Part shown: piece by piece, positions 1 through 6,143 of the stretch
How the letters are laid out: the number at the start of each line of letters is the position of its first letter
Position numbering within the stretch: the first letter of the stretch is position 1
NCBI GenBank assembly: GCA_900314365.1
Contig: OMVH01000224.1
Coordinates: 1 to 7,234 of the forward strand
Source of the DNA: an uncultured Prevotella sp.
GTDB taxonomy: Bacteria; Bacteroidota; Bacteroidia; Bacteroidales; Bacteroidaceae
DNA length: 7,234 nucleotides
Direction of reading: 5' to 3'
The notes under the pieces: generated by a model
Database searches by the model: none
What the model saw: only the letters and a program-made list of their open reading frames with translations
What the model was told of the DNA's origin: nothing
Made by a program: the position numbers and the translations under genes

Positions 1-259
1 AAGTAAGTCTTGCTTCAAAATATGCCCGTATTTTGGCACTTTCGCGTTTCTTTTTCTTTACAAACTTCGCGACGACCTTTGATTTTTGATACGCTTTTTG
101 AGGCCGGAGTCAAACCAGTGTGCAATTTTCGTTCAGCACCAGAAGGGTGCGACCGTCTGTAAGGAGAAATTGAAGAAAAGTCGGGCTACCTGACCACGAA
201 ATCATGCCCTCACTAGTGAAACGCTCACAGAAAGAAAACTACAGCAAGCAGAAGCTGAG
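1..259. other. Left-edge region without a supported gene
   Basis: No start-bearing gene is supported here. The minus strand has a 56-codon open frame (185 down to 18, stop TGA at 17-15) that is rich in Lys and Arg but has no ATG. A 31-codon minus-strand ATG frame is too short to trust. Small inverted repeats are visible: CAAAATA/TATTTTG at 16-35, GCACC/GGTGC at 136-150, and the palindrome TCACTAGTGA at 210-219. Just past the sigma gene stop, a weak CAGC/GCTG stem (242-257) is followed on the minus strand by a T-rich stretch (239-229) and could help end that transcript. An anti-sigma gene, which often follows ECF sigma genes in this phylum, does not begin in these bases. Confidence 0.5.
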
Positions 260-847
260 CTAAGATTCCGATAAAAACAGAAAGAGCATGTAGGCCAAAG
301 GCGGAAGTTTCTCGCGCATCACCTTCATGGCAGCCGAAAGTTGATTGCGCACCACCTGCTGGGTGATGCCAAGACGCTCAGCGATTTCAGCCACCGAGAC
401 ATCGAGTTCTTTGTTAAGCTCGAAAATCTGCCGTTGCCGTGGAGTGAGATGCATCTTGGCTTTAGCTAAGGCTTCCACAAAGAGGTCGTAGTCGAGAAGC
501 CTCTCACCTTCAGTGGACTTTGTGCGCATTTCGTCCTCGTAAGCCACGAAATCCATCATCAGCGGATTGCGTACCTGCCGCCTCAGTTCCTTGATTATCA
601 TGTGATAGGATATGGTAAAAAGATAAGCCTTAAAGGACTTACCCGAATCCAAGTCCTCTCTGTTGTCCCAGATCCGGACGAAGGTTTCCTGCACAATATC
701 ATCGGCTATCGACTCCGACTTCACGTAGCCGATGACAAACGCATAGAGCCGCGTGACCCATTGGCGATAGAGATATTCAAAGCTGTGCTCGCTTCCCTCT
801 CTCACCTCTTCAACCAGCTTCACTGTCAATGCACTCTGTTCCGTCAT
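260..847 (-). CDS. ECF-type RNA polymerase sigma-70 factor
   Basis: This is a 195-residue extracytoplasmic-function sigma factor, a cytoplasmic protein that directs RNA polymerase to a small set of promoters. Region 2 spans about residues 22-90, with the signature ADDIVQETFVRIWDNR at 48-63 followed by FKAYLFTISYHMIIKELRR, which covers the -10 recognition part. Region 4 spans about 128-180, with LTPRQRQIFEL followed by a helix-turn-helix around SVAEIAERLGITQQVVRNQL. Length is normal for the family. The tail PPLAYMLFLFLS is hydrophobic, as in many Bacteroidota ECF factors. The ATG at 847 is the chosen start; no Shine-Dalgarno is evident, which is usual in this phylum. In Bacteroidota such factors often pair with a FecR-like anti-sigma protein and control SusC/SusD-type uptake loci. 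Neither partner is seen here, so the regulon is unknown. The nearest upstream gene is the GH76 hydrolase, but the 237-bp gap with a hairpin and its own promoter argues against co-transcription. Confidence 0.93.
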   Translation of the reverse strand: MTEQSALTVKLVEEVREGSEHSFEYLYRQWVTRLYAFVIGYVKSESIADDIVQETFVRIWDNREDLDSGKSFKAYLFTISYHMIIKELRRQVRNPLMMDFVAYEDEMRTKSTEGERLLDYDLFVEALAKAKMHLTPRQRQIFELNKELDVSVAEIAERLGITQQVVRNQLSAAMKVMREKLPPLAYMLFLFLSES

Positions 848-901
848 TATGCGTTCTGATGTTTATTGCTCATATTAGAAGGATGCCTTTAAAAATCAAG
901 G

Positions 902-933
902 TAAAGTTATCTCTTTTTTATCAACTACACAAA
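902..933 (-). promoter_or_regulatory. Candidate Bacteroidota promoter for the ECF sigma gene
   Basis: On the minus strand, TTTG (933-930) is followed after 20 nt by TAACTTTA (909-902). This is one mismatch from the Bacteroidota -7 consensus TAnnTTTG, at the expected spacing. The implied transcript start near 895 gives a leader of roughly 50 nt before the ATG at 847. The assignment rests on pattern matching alone. Confidence 0.45.
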
Positions 934-1019
934 AGAAAGCAGAATTAATTTAAGCTTTTCAAGGTCTCTTTCCTTAACATTGAAAGAACAGAGGGTTCGC
1001 CTCAAGAAAAATGCAAGAG

Positions 1020-1080
1020 GAGTGACGTCCGACCGTCATCGGGCTATGAGTGTCCTGCCGAAATCAGTCGGACGCCACTC
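1020..1080 (-). terminator. Long inverted repeat after the GH76 gene, probable transcript-end hairpin
   Basis: The arms at 1020-1033 (GAGTGACGTCCGAC) and 1067-1080 (GTCGGACGCCACTC) are 14 bp each, separated by 33 nt. The single non-Watson-Crick position is a G-U pair in minus-strand RNA but an A-C mismatch in plus-strand RNA, which suggests that the minus-strand transcript is the one under selection. It begins 4 nt after the GH76 stop codon. No U-run follows directly; a run of five Ts comes about nine nt later (1011-1007). It may therefore be a 3'-end stabilising structure or a Rho-linked end rather than a classic intrinsic terminator. A REP-like dispersed element is the alternative. Confidence 0.5.
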
Positions 1081-1084
1081 AGAC

Positions 1085-2674
1085 TTACCGCAGAAGTTTC
1101 CTGCTGCCAACAATATACAAACCGTGAGGAAGCCGGGCGACATCACGGGAGGTGGCTTTGCGCTGTATCAGCGTGCCATCGAGACCGTAGACATTGCCCT
1201 CCGAGGAAGTTTTTCCGGTTTTTGGCAGAACGATGGCTGTAGCTGTTTTCTTCTGCCACTGCGCAAGGATTGCATATTCTGCAGCAAAAGCAAGTTGATG
1301 GAATCCCTTCGTGACGGTGTCGCTCTTCCATCCCTTTATGAGGTCAATGGGCAGGAAGCCGTCAGAGAGATAGTGCTCAAAACCATAGTCCAAATCCTGC
1401 TGAAAGTAGGTAAGGCACTTGGCTGAGAAAGCCCCGTCGTAGGGCAATGCATCCCAGTAGGCCCTCATGAGCACGTTGTCGAACCAGGTGTTGAAACCGT
1501 TGGTGGCACTTTCATCAATAGGATATTGATAATAAGCCACACCGTTGATGCGCTTCACCATATGGGCGAAGACCTGCCACGTAGCCTGCGAGAGGCTCGC
1601 GAGGTCGGCTCTGTAGCTTTCATCCCCCGTCACCCGATAGAGCTCAGCCGCTCCCGAGAGCATCGTGCCGGAATTGTAGGTATAGGCTGTTCCACCAGGA
1701 TTGCCGACGTCGACATGGGCCCGGTAAGTGGTCGTCCCCTCTTTCTCATATTGAATGGCACCCGTCACGCCGCCCATCATGTCCCAATAGACTCCGTTCG
1801 GCTTCAAGAGATGTTTCTTCTGCCAGGCATAGATTTTCTTGGCAAAGGCAAGGTAAACTTCCGACCGCTTCGTGGTAGTGCTGACTCGTTTGTTCGATGC
1901 ATCGCAATAATAATAGGTATAGTCGGCCTTCTCGTCCTCAGTGGCCGAAGCTTTGTAGAGCCAGACGAGCGGTTGCACGATAGGAGCATTGCTGCAAGCG
2001 TGCTTGGAATTGTAACCCGGTCCCCACGTGATGCCGCCATATTCCTCTCCATTGGCATCGCGCAGGCAGTCCCATCCATCGATGACGTAGTCGGCAAGAT
2101 ACTGTGCCTCATGAAGATATTCAGCCGTGCCTGTCAGCTTGTAGGCCCGCATCAGTTCCCTGATAAGCCACATCTGGTCGTCATAGACATTCTCAATGCC
2201 TGTGACTGTTGCGCGCTCCTTCGTCGAAGCGCGATGAACTCCATAGATACTCCAACGTCTGACACTGGCATAGGATATCAGCGTGTAGGAACCGCGATAG
2301 TAGGCAAGGTTGTCGTAGAGCACTCTGAGCTGACCGACGTACTTGGCGTGGTACTTGTCATAGAGATTAGGGGCCTCTTGCTTGAGAGCTTCCAATGCCT
2401 CGAGCACGGAATTAGTCGCTTCAAGAGCAGCGGTGTAAGGCCACACGTCGGCAGTACCTCCTCCCCGTTTACTTTTCAGGTCGTAGGTGTCGTACATTTT
2501 CAGATTGTTGTTGCTCCCGGTAAAGCACTTGGCAAAGGTGCTGTCGAGCAAGCCTATGGCACGCTGCAAGTCGGCAACAGCCACGTTCTTTTCTTGGGCA
2601 TAAACAGCCACAGGACTCAGCAAAAGCAGGGACAGAGCCCAGGCTGACAGTCTAATTCTAAGGTTTGTGCTCAT
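1085..2674 (-). CDS. Secreted glycoside hydrolase family 76 protein (probable alpha-1,6-mannanase)
   Basis: This is a 529-residue exported hydrolase. A signal peptide covers residues 1-26 (hydrophobic core AWALSLLLLSPVAV, likely cut at VYA|Q). The (alpha/alpha)6-barrel GH76 domain covers about 33-475. It carries the paired-aspartate motif YDDQMW with Asp165-Asp166, the catalytic pair of the family, and the late motif TYNSGTMLSGAAELYRVTGD (333-351). Family members cleave alpha-1,6-mannan, such as the backbone of yeast cell-wall mannan; exact substrate here is inference. The last 35 residues (NVYGLDG...LPHGLYIVGSRKLLR) resemble the tail of Bacteroidota type IX secretion sorting domains. I chose the ATG at 2674 because the signal peptide follows at once; a longer frame reaching 2761 would start upstream of the likely transcript start near 2743. 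No SusC/SusD or other glycanase gene lies in view, so it is not part of a visible polysaccharide utilisation locus. Confidence 0.88.
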   Translation of the reverse strand: MSTNLRIRLSAWALSLLLLSPVAVYAQEKNVAVADLQRAIGLLDSTFAKCFTGSNNNLKMYDTYDLKSKRGGGTADVWPYTAALEATNSVLEALEALKQEAPNLYDKYHAKYVGQLRVLYDNLAYYRGSYTLISYASVRRWSIYGVHRASTKERATVTGIENVYDDQMWLIRELMRAYKLTGTAEYLHEAQYLADYVIDGWDCLRDANGEEYGGITWGPGYNSKHACSNAPIVQPLVWLYKASATEDEKADYTYYYCDASNKRVSTTTKRSEVYLAFAKKIYAWQKKHLLKPNGVYWDMMGGVTGAIQYEKEGTTTYRAHVDVGNPGGTAYTYNSGTMLSGAAELYRVTGDESYRADLASLSQATWQVFAHMVKRINGVAYYQYPIDESATNGFNTWFDNVLMRAYWDALPYDGAFSAKCLTYFQQDLDYGFEHYLSDGFLPIDLIKGWKSDTVTKGFHQLAFAAEYAILAQWQKKTATAIVLPKTGKTSSEGNVYGLDGTLIQRKATSRDVARLPHGLYIVGSRKLLR

Positions 2675-2715
2675 ATCTTTGTTGTTGTCTTCAATCTCTG
2701 CTGCAATCATCTTGC

Positions 2716-2730
2716 ACACGCAGAGCGTGT
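2716..2730 (-). promoter_or_regulatory. Small hairpin in the GH76 leader
   Basis: ACACGC (2716-2721) and GCGTGT (2725-2730) form a perfect 6-bp stem with a 3-nt loop. It lies about 40 nt before the chosen ATG, inside the leader implied by the candidate promoter. It could influence leader stability or be chance; nothing else marks it as a riboswitch. Confidence 0.25.
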
Positions 2731-2749
2731 TGGTTTTAGCTATTCGGTG

Positions 2750-2782
2750 CAAAAATAACAAATTAAAATCACAGTGACGAAA
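2750..2782 (-). promoter_or_regulatory. Candidate promoter for the GH76 gene
   Basis: TATTTTTG on the minus strand (2757-2750) matches the -7 consensus TAnnTTTG exactly. The best -33 candidate is the imperfect TTTC at 2782-2779, 21 nt upstream. Transcription would start near 2743, leaving a leader of about 70 nt before the ATG at 2674. A weak -33 box could mean an activator is needed, but that is inference. Confidence 0.45.
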
Positions 2783-2810
2783 TTATCGGCGGAATAATGC
2801 ACATACAAAC

Positions 2811-2851
2811 AAAAAGGACCAGCCGAGAGACAACTCCCTCGTCCGGTCCTT
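2811..2851 (-). terminator. Rho-independent terminator of trpS
   Basis: In minus-strand RNA, AAGGACC (2851-2845) pairs with GGTCCTT (2820-2814). An inner GGGAG/CTCTC stem closes a TTGT loop, and a run of five Ts (2815-2811) follows directly. It starts 28 nt after the trpS stop codon and lies just upstream of the GH76 promoter, so it separates the two genes. Confidence 0.8.
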
Positions 2852-2879
2852 ATCAGATTATAATGTGTGACTGATGAGT

Positions 2880-3968
2880 CTACTGTTTCTTGTATTTCTC
2901 GCTTTGACTGCGAATAAGCTCCGCATCATCAAAATAGTCGATACGCATGGCATGGCGCACCTCATCCATCGTCTTAGCCGCAGCCTCGCGAGCAACTTCG
3001 GAGCCTTTCTTCAGAATATTGTAGATTTCAGGGATGTCCTTCTCATACTCCTCGCGGCGTTGCCTAATCGGATCGAGCATCTTGTTGATGACCTTGTTGA
3101 GAAGTTTCTTGCACTTCATGTCACCTATGCCTCCCTTTTGATAAGCTTCCTTCAGTTCCTCAAGATTATGGAACTCGGGCCAGAACGTAGCAAAATCCTC
3201 ATCGGTGGAGAAGGCATCCAGATAGGTGAACACCGCATTACCTTCCACATGTCCCGGGTCACTGACGTTGACGTGGGTCGGATCGGTGTACATGGAGCGC
3301 ACCTTCTGCCACACGGTGTCGGCATCATCACTAAGATAGATGCAATTACCAAGACTCTTCGACATTTTCTCCTTACCGTCGGTACCGGGCAGACGCCGGG
3401 CCGTGGCATTCTCGGGGAGCATTATCTCTGGCTCTACAAGTACGGGCGCATAAACTTGATTGAACCTGCGCACGAGCTCACGCGTGAGCTCAAGCATAGG
3501 CTCCTGGTCTTCACCGGCCGGCACTGTGGTGGCTTTGAAAGCCGCTATATCAGCAGCCTGACTCACAGGATAGCAGAAGAATCCAAGAGGAATGTTGGCC
3601 TCGAAGTTGCGCATTTTGATTTCTGTTTTCACCGTAGGATTACGCTGCACACGCGAAACACTTACAAGGTTCATCAGATAAGTGGTGAGCTCAGCAAGCT
3701 CTGGAATCTGACTCTGAATGTAGAGTGTACACTTGTTAGGGTCGAGGCCAGCCGAAAGATAGTCGAGAGCCACTTCAATGATATTCTGTCGAATCTTTTC
3801 GGGATTGTCGGCATTGTCGGTGAGAGCCTGTACGTCGGCCATAAAAACAAACATTCGCTCGTAGTCACCGGCATCCTGAAGCTGAACACGCCGGCGCAAC
3901 GAACCTATATAGTGACCGAGATGGAGTTTACCCGTAGGACGGTCACCGGTAAGGATAATCTTTCCCAT
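2880..3968 (-). CDS. trpS: Tryptophanyl-tRNA synthetase
   Basis: This class I aminoacyl-tRNA synthetase joins tryptophan to tRNA-Trp using ATP in the cytoplasm. In the 362-residue protein starting at the ATG at 3968, the N-terminal stretch ILTGDRPTGKLHLGHYIGS contains the HIGH-type signature HLGH (16-19). FCYPVSQAADI (about 131-141) forms part of the tryptophan pocket, with the AADI aspartate at 140. GEDQEPMLELTRELVRRFN (152-170) is the family's GEDQ segment, and KMSKS (201-205) is the intact ATP-binding loop. A helical C-terminal anticodon-binding part follows. Length is usual for the family. An in-frame TTG at 3974 would add only two residues; ATG is preferred. The gene has its own promoter-like sequence and terminator, so it is probably monocistronic. 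No leader peptide, T-box or trp attenuator is recognisable in the roughly 20-nt leader. Confidence 0.96.
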   Translation of the reverse strand: MGKIILTGDRPTGKLHLGHYIGSLRRRVQLQDAGDYERMFVFMADVQALTDNADNPEKIRQNIIEVALDYLSAGLDPNKCTLYIQSQIPELAELTTYLMNLVSVSRVQRNPTVKTEIKMRNFEANIPLGFFCYPVSQAADIAAFKATTVPAGEDQEPMLELTRELVRRFNQVYAPVLVEPEIMLPENATARRLPGTDGKEKMSKSLGNCIYLSDDADTVWQKVRSMYTDPTHVNVSDPGHVEGNAVFTYLDAFSTDEDFATFWPEFHNLEELKEAYQKGGIGDMKCKKLLNKVINKMLDPIRQRREEYEKDIPEIYNILKKGSEVAREAAAKTMDEVRHAMRIDYFDDAELIRSQSEKYKKQ

Positions 3969-3993
3969 TTTCAAGGTTTCTTAATTTTCAATG

Positions 3994-4024
3994 CAAAGTT
4001 AGTGCAAACGAGGGGAATGACAAA
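3994..4024 (-). promoter_or_regulatory. Candidate trpS promoter, partly inside the tandem repeat
   Basis: TTTG (4024-4021) and TAACTTTG (4001-3994) lie 19 nt apart on the minus strand, a full match to the Bacteroidota -33/-7 promoter pattern. The implied start near 3987 gives a leader of about 20 nt before the ATG at 3968. The -33 box and spacer lie within the first 89-bp repeat copy. The -7 box is almost entirely in unique sequence just outside it, sharing one base at 4001. Confidence 0.6.
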
Positions 4025-4251
4025 GAAAAAAGCTTGCTTTTTGCTTTGCCACTCCCGAGTGAAGCCTAACTTCATGCGAAGCATAAAGAAGTGCAAACGA
4101 GGGGAATGACAAAGAAAAAAGCTTGCTTTTTGCTTTGCCACTCCCGAGTGAAGCCTAACTTCATGCGAAGCATAAAGAAGTGCAAACGAGGGGAATGACA
4201 AAGAAAAAAGCTTGCTTTTTGCTTTGCCACTCCCGAGTGAAGCCTAACTTC
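4001..4251. repeat. Tandem array of an 89-bp unit, 2.8 copies
   Basis: The copies are 4001-4089, 4090-4178 and 4179-4251 (73 nt, truncated), and I see no mismatch between them over shared length. Each unit starts AGTGCAAACGAGGGGAATGA and contains an A/T-rich hairpin, a CACTC/GAGTG palindrome and short CTTC/GAAG repeats. The array ends 8 nt from the stop codon of the upstream secreted-protein gene and runs up to the trpS promoter. The unit length is not a multiple of three and no frame gives a repeating peptide, so it is not coding. Exact identity suggests recent expansion by slippage or unequal recombination, and copy number may vary between strains. Confidence 0.95.
4199..4226 (-). terminator. 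Terminator-like hairpin in repeat copy 3 (also in copies 2 and 1)
   Basis: Minus-strand RNA reads CAAAGC-AAAAAG-CAAG-CTTTTTT-CTTTG: a 6-bp stem on a CAAG loop, one mismatch, then 5 more bp, with six Ts in the 3' arm. This copy is the first met by transcripts leaving the gene that ends at 4260; the same hairpin recurs at 4110-4137 and 4021-4048. It is A/U-rich and therefore weaker than a classic terminator, but three in series could stop read-through into trpS. Its near symmetry means it could also act on plus-strand transcripts. Confidence 0.4.
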
Positions 4252-4259
4252 GAATCCTA

Positions 4260-6020
4260 TCAGTGCTTGGCAACTGACTTCTCTACCTTTCGACTGCCAT
4301 CGCGATAGCGAGTCACCTTCATGTAGATGCCCGTCCGAGGCCTGCTGATGCGGCTACCGTCCAATCCATAATATTCAGTCGACACAGCGTCGCGGTTACT
4401 CTCCACATTACTGATGCCCGTATTAACGAACGACCACCACTTTATCGGGCTGACATTTTCCAATCCGCCGCCTTTGTATACCAGCTGAACTCCAATAGCA
4501 TAGAAGTCGTTGGTGTAGGTGTTGAAGGAAGCCCATGCCCTTGTAGGCTCACCGTCCTTCGAACCATTGACCGTAAAGAAGTCGCTGCGGTCGGCATATT
4601 TGACGGGAATATCTGTCATATTTGACTTCAACGAGAAGTATTGCTCGGGTGTGAACGTGAACTGTTCGGGACTGGCATCTACCGACGACTTCGTGTAGAC
4701 ACGATAGAAGTACTTGTCAGAATTCAGGAAATTCCCGTTCTTGTCGAATTTTGAATAATGGAAAGTGATATAGCCATAGCCATTGTCATCAGAATATGCC
4801 ACACACTGATTGGGCTGGAACACAGGTGCCTCAGGCGAAGCAGCTTTCTCGGTGTAAGGTGAGAAATAGGGTCTGATATAGGAAGCCGTGAAGTAAGGCA
4901 CCGTATTGCCGGCGTTGACAAGCCAGGCCAGTGTGTCGCCAGCCTCCTTACCCACGCCGAAGGTCCTGCTTGATGCGTCGTAATCCATATCGAAACCCTT
5001 GTTGAAGGCAAAGGAGTAGTAGCTGGTGTTTGTACCATAAGTGGGGTCGTACTCCTCGTGAAGCGTATAGTTAGAGGTCATGGCATAGAGGTGAAGATAA
5101 TAGGTAGAATCTATGCCGAAGTACTGGTTGCCGTCGAAGTGCACCTTATTGCCCTGAATGGTACCCTTTATCCACTGTCCGTCCTTATTATTATAAGGAT
5201 TGCGCACGTAGACGTTCTCCGACCCGACAATGGCCTTCACCACCTGCCAGTCATAGGCTGTATCAGCATCTCCCGTGCGCATCAGATAGTCGCTGGCACG
5301 TGAGAGTTCTGCGGCCGTGGGCTGGTATCGGGGTGCCTTTATCTCATTTAATGTGATGTTGCCGTCACCATATCCTGCCCACAGCAATTCATTGGTAACC
5401 AGCCCCATAAAGTTATCATCCACCTGAATGAGCGAATCATTGCGCAACACGAAACGGATACTATCAGCCAATGTCTTTCCGTCAGCAAGAGTATCGAGCT
5501 TCAAGAACGGCGTGGTGCCACCCCATCCATCGTCAACCAAGTATTTTTTCATGGGGAAAGCATAATAGAATATATCCTGTCCGTCATCGCCTGTCTCACT
5601 GTAGACGGCCTGAGGGAACCGGGCCACCAGCGTGTCACCGGACAGCACAGTAAGTTTCAGCCATGACGGGGAATAGAGTTGAGACACAGGCTCTGAAAAG
5701 TAATAGTTTCCGTCGGTTCCCTTTACGAAAGCGCCCACCGAGCAGTTGGAAGTGCCATAGTCGACCGAGGAACCGTCGTAAGAGAAATAGCTCATACTCT
5801 TAGAAAGACCGTTCATCAGCTTTCCCTCGGGAGTCTCTTGGAGGATAGAAGTGGGCCACTGATAATCGCTTGCAGCCTTTGACGGAAGAGTTAAATGCTT
5901 TTTGCCGAGCATCTTCACGGCCTTGCCCTGCTGTGACCGTGGAGTGGGACCAGCATTCTGTGACTGGGCATCCAGTACGAAAAGGCACAGGAGCACTGTG
6001 AGTAAAGTGTAGAATTTCAT
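4260..6020 (-). CDS. Secreted modular beta-rich protein of unknown function, Prevotella surface-protein type
   Basis: This is a 586-residue exported protein with no catalytic motif I recognise. Residues 1-21 (MKFYTLLTVLLCLFVLDAQSQ) look like a signal peptide; the Cys at 12 is not in a lipobox. Two similar modules seem to follow. One is near 104-225 (NYYFSEPVSQ...WLK...DTLVARFPQ, then WAGYGDGNITL). The other is near 268-355 (NVYVRNPYNN...WIKGTIQGNKVHFDGNQYFGI). A third, different domain at about 395-535 runs from PEAPVFQP through FTFTPEQYFSL and MTDIPVKYADRSD to FYAIGVQLVYKGGG and SPIKWW. From memory this pattern matches uncharacterised Prevotella surface proteins; I cannot verify that here. 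The tail (about 547-586, YYGLDGSRISRPRTGIYMKV) resembles a type IX secretion sorting tail and that of the GH76 protein. The ATG at 6020 is chosen because the signal peptide follows it; the longer frame to 6068 begins with GTG inside a hairpin. Confidence 0.75.
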   Translation of the reverse strand: MKFYTLLTVLLCLFVLDAQSQNAGPTPRSQQGKAVKMLGKKHLTLPSKAASDYQWPTSILQETPEGKLMNGLSKSMSYFSYDGSSVDYGTSNCSVGAFVKGTDGNYYFSEPVSQLYSPSWLKLTVLSGDTLVARFPQAVYSETGDDGQDIFYYAFPMKKYLVDDGWGGTTPFLKLDTLADGKTLADSIRFVLRNDSLIQVDDNFMGLVTNELLWAGYGDGNITLNEIKAPRYQPTAAELSRASDYLMRTGDADTAYDWQVVKAIVGSENVYVRNPYNNKDGQWIKGTIQGNKVHFDGNQYFGIDSTYYLHLYAMTSNYTLHEEYDPTYGTNTSYYSFAFNKGFDMDYDASSRTFGVGKEAGDTLAWLVNAGNTVPYFTASYIRPYFSPYTEKAASPEAPVFQPNQCVAYSDDNGYGYITFHYSKFDKNGNFLNSDKYFYRVYTKSSVDASPEQFTFTPEQYFSLKSNMTDIPVKYADRSDFFTVNGSKDGEPTRAWASFNTYTNDFYAIGVQLVYKGGGLENVSPIKWWSFVNTGISNVESNRDAVSTEYYGLDGSRISRPRTGIYMKVTRYRDGSRKVEKSVAKH

Positions 6021-6060
6021 AAGCAGTAAGTTTATAGAATTAGTAATTTCAAACAACAGA

Positions 6061-6112
6061 CCCGCCACCGTAGTGTGAGGATTGTCTGTGAATACTCAAC
6101 AACGGCAGCGGG
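6061..6112 (-). terminator. Strong hairpin between waaA and the secreted-protein gene
   Basis: In minus-strand RNA, CCCGCUGCCGU (6112-6102) pairs with ACGGUGGCGGG (6071-6061) over 11 bp, including two adjacent G-U pairs that would be mismatches in plus-strand RNA. An inner TGT(T)GAG/CTCACA stem extends it. It begins 22 nt after the waaA stop and ends 40 nt before the next ATG. No clean U-run follows, so it may be an attenuator, a processing or stability element, or a leader structure rather than a simple terminator. Confidence 0.5.
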
Positions 6113-6113
6113 T

Positions 6114-6143
6114 GTAAAATATCTCAACAGGTTTTTAGCCAAA
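6114..6143 (-). promoter_or_regulatory. Weak candidate promoter for the secreted-protein gene
   Basis: TTTG (6143-6140, overlapping the last waaA codons) and TATTTTAC (6121-6114) are 18 nt apart on the minus strand. The -7 box misses the consensus at two positions and the spacing is slightly short. If used, the start would fall near 6107, inside the first arm of the hairpin. Read-through from waaA is the alternative. Confidence 0.2.

Noticed and set aside
602..859. 85-codon plus-strand frame opposite the sigma gene
   Set aside because: It is an antisense shadow of a clear ECF sigma factor with no domain of its own.
1526..2647. 373-codon plus-strand open frame opposite the GH76 gene
   Set aside because: It is antisense to a well-supported GH76 protein, without recognisable motifs or signal sequence. 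Long shadow frames are common opposite such codon usage.
2675..2761. Upstream extension of the GH76 frame to 2761
   Set aside because: The extra 29 residues would precede the signal peptide, and the -7 box at 2757-2750 places the transcript start downstream of that codon.
2874..4109. 411-codon plus-strand open frame opposite trpS
   Set aside because: It lies almost wholly antisense to a clear trpS with intact HLGH and KMSKS motifs, shows no recognisable domain, and runs into the non-coding repeat array.
3971..4201. 76-codon minus-strand frame through the tandem repeats
   Set aside because: The repeat period (89) is not a multiple of three, so each copy is read in a different frame. The peptide has no consistent repeat and the frame overlaps the trpS promoter.
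4001..4251. CRISPR array
   Set aside because: The 89-bp units are directly contiguous with no unique spacers, and no cas gene is present.
5982..5990. Lipoprotein signal at Cys12 of the secreted protein
   Set aside because: The residues before the Cys are VLL, with Leu rather than Gly, Ala or Ser at -1, so this is not a lipobox. An ordinary signal peptide fits better.
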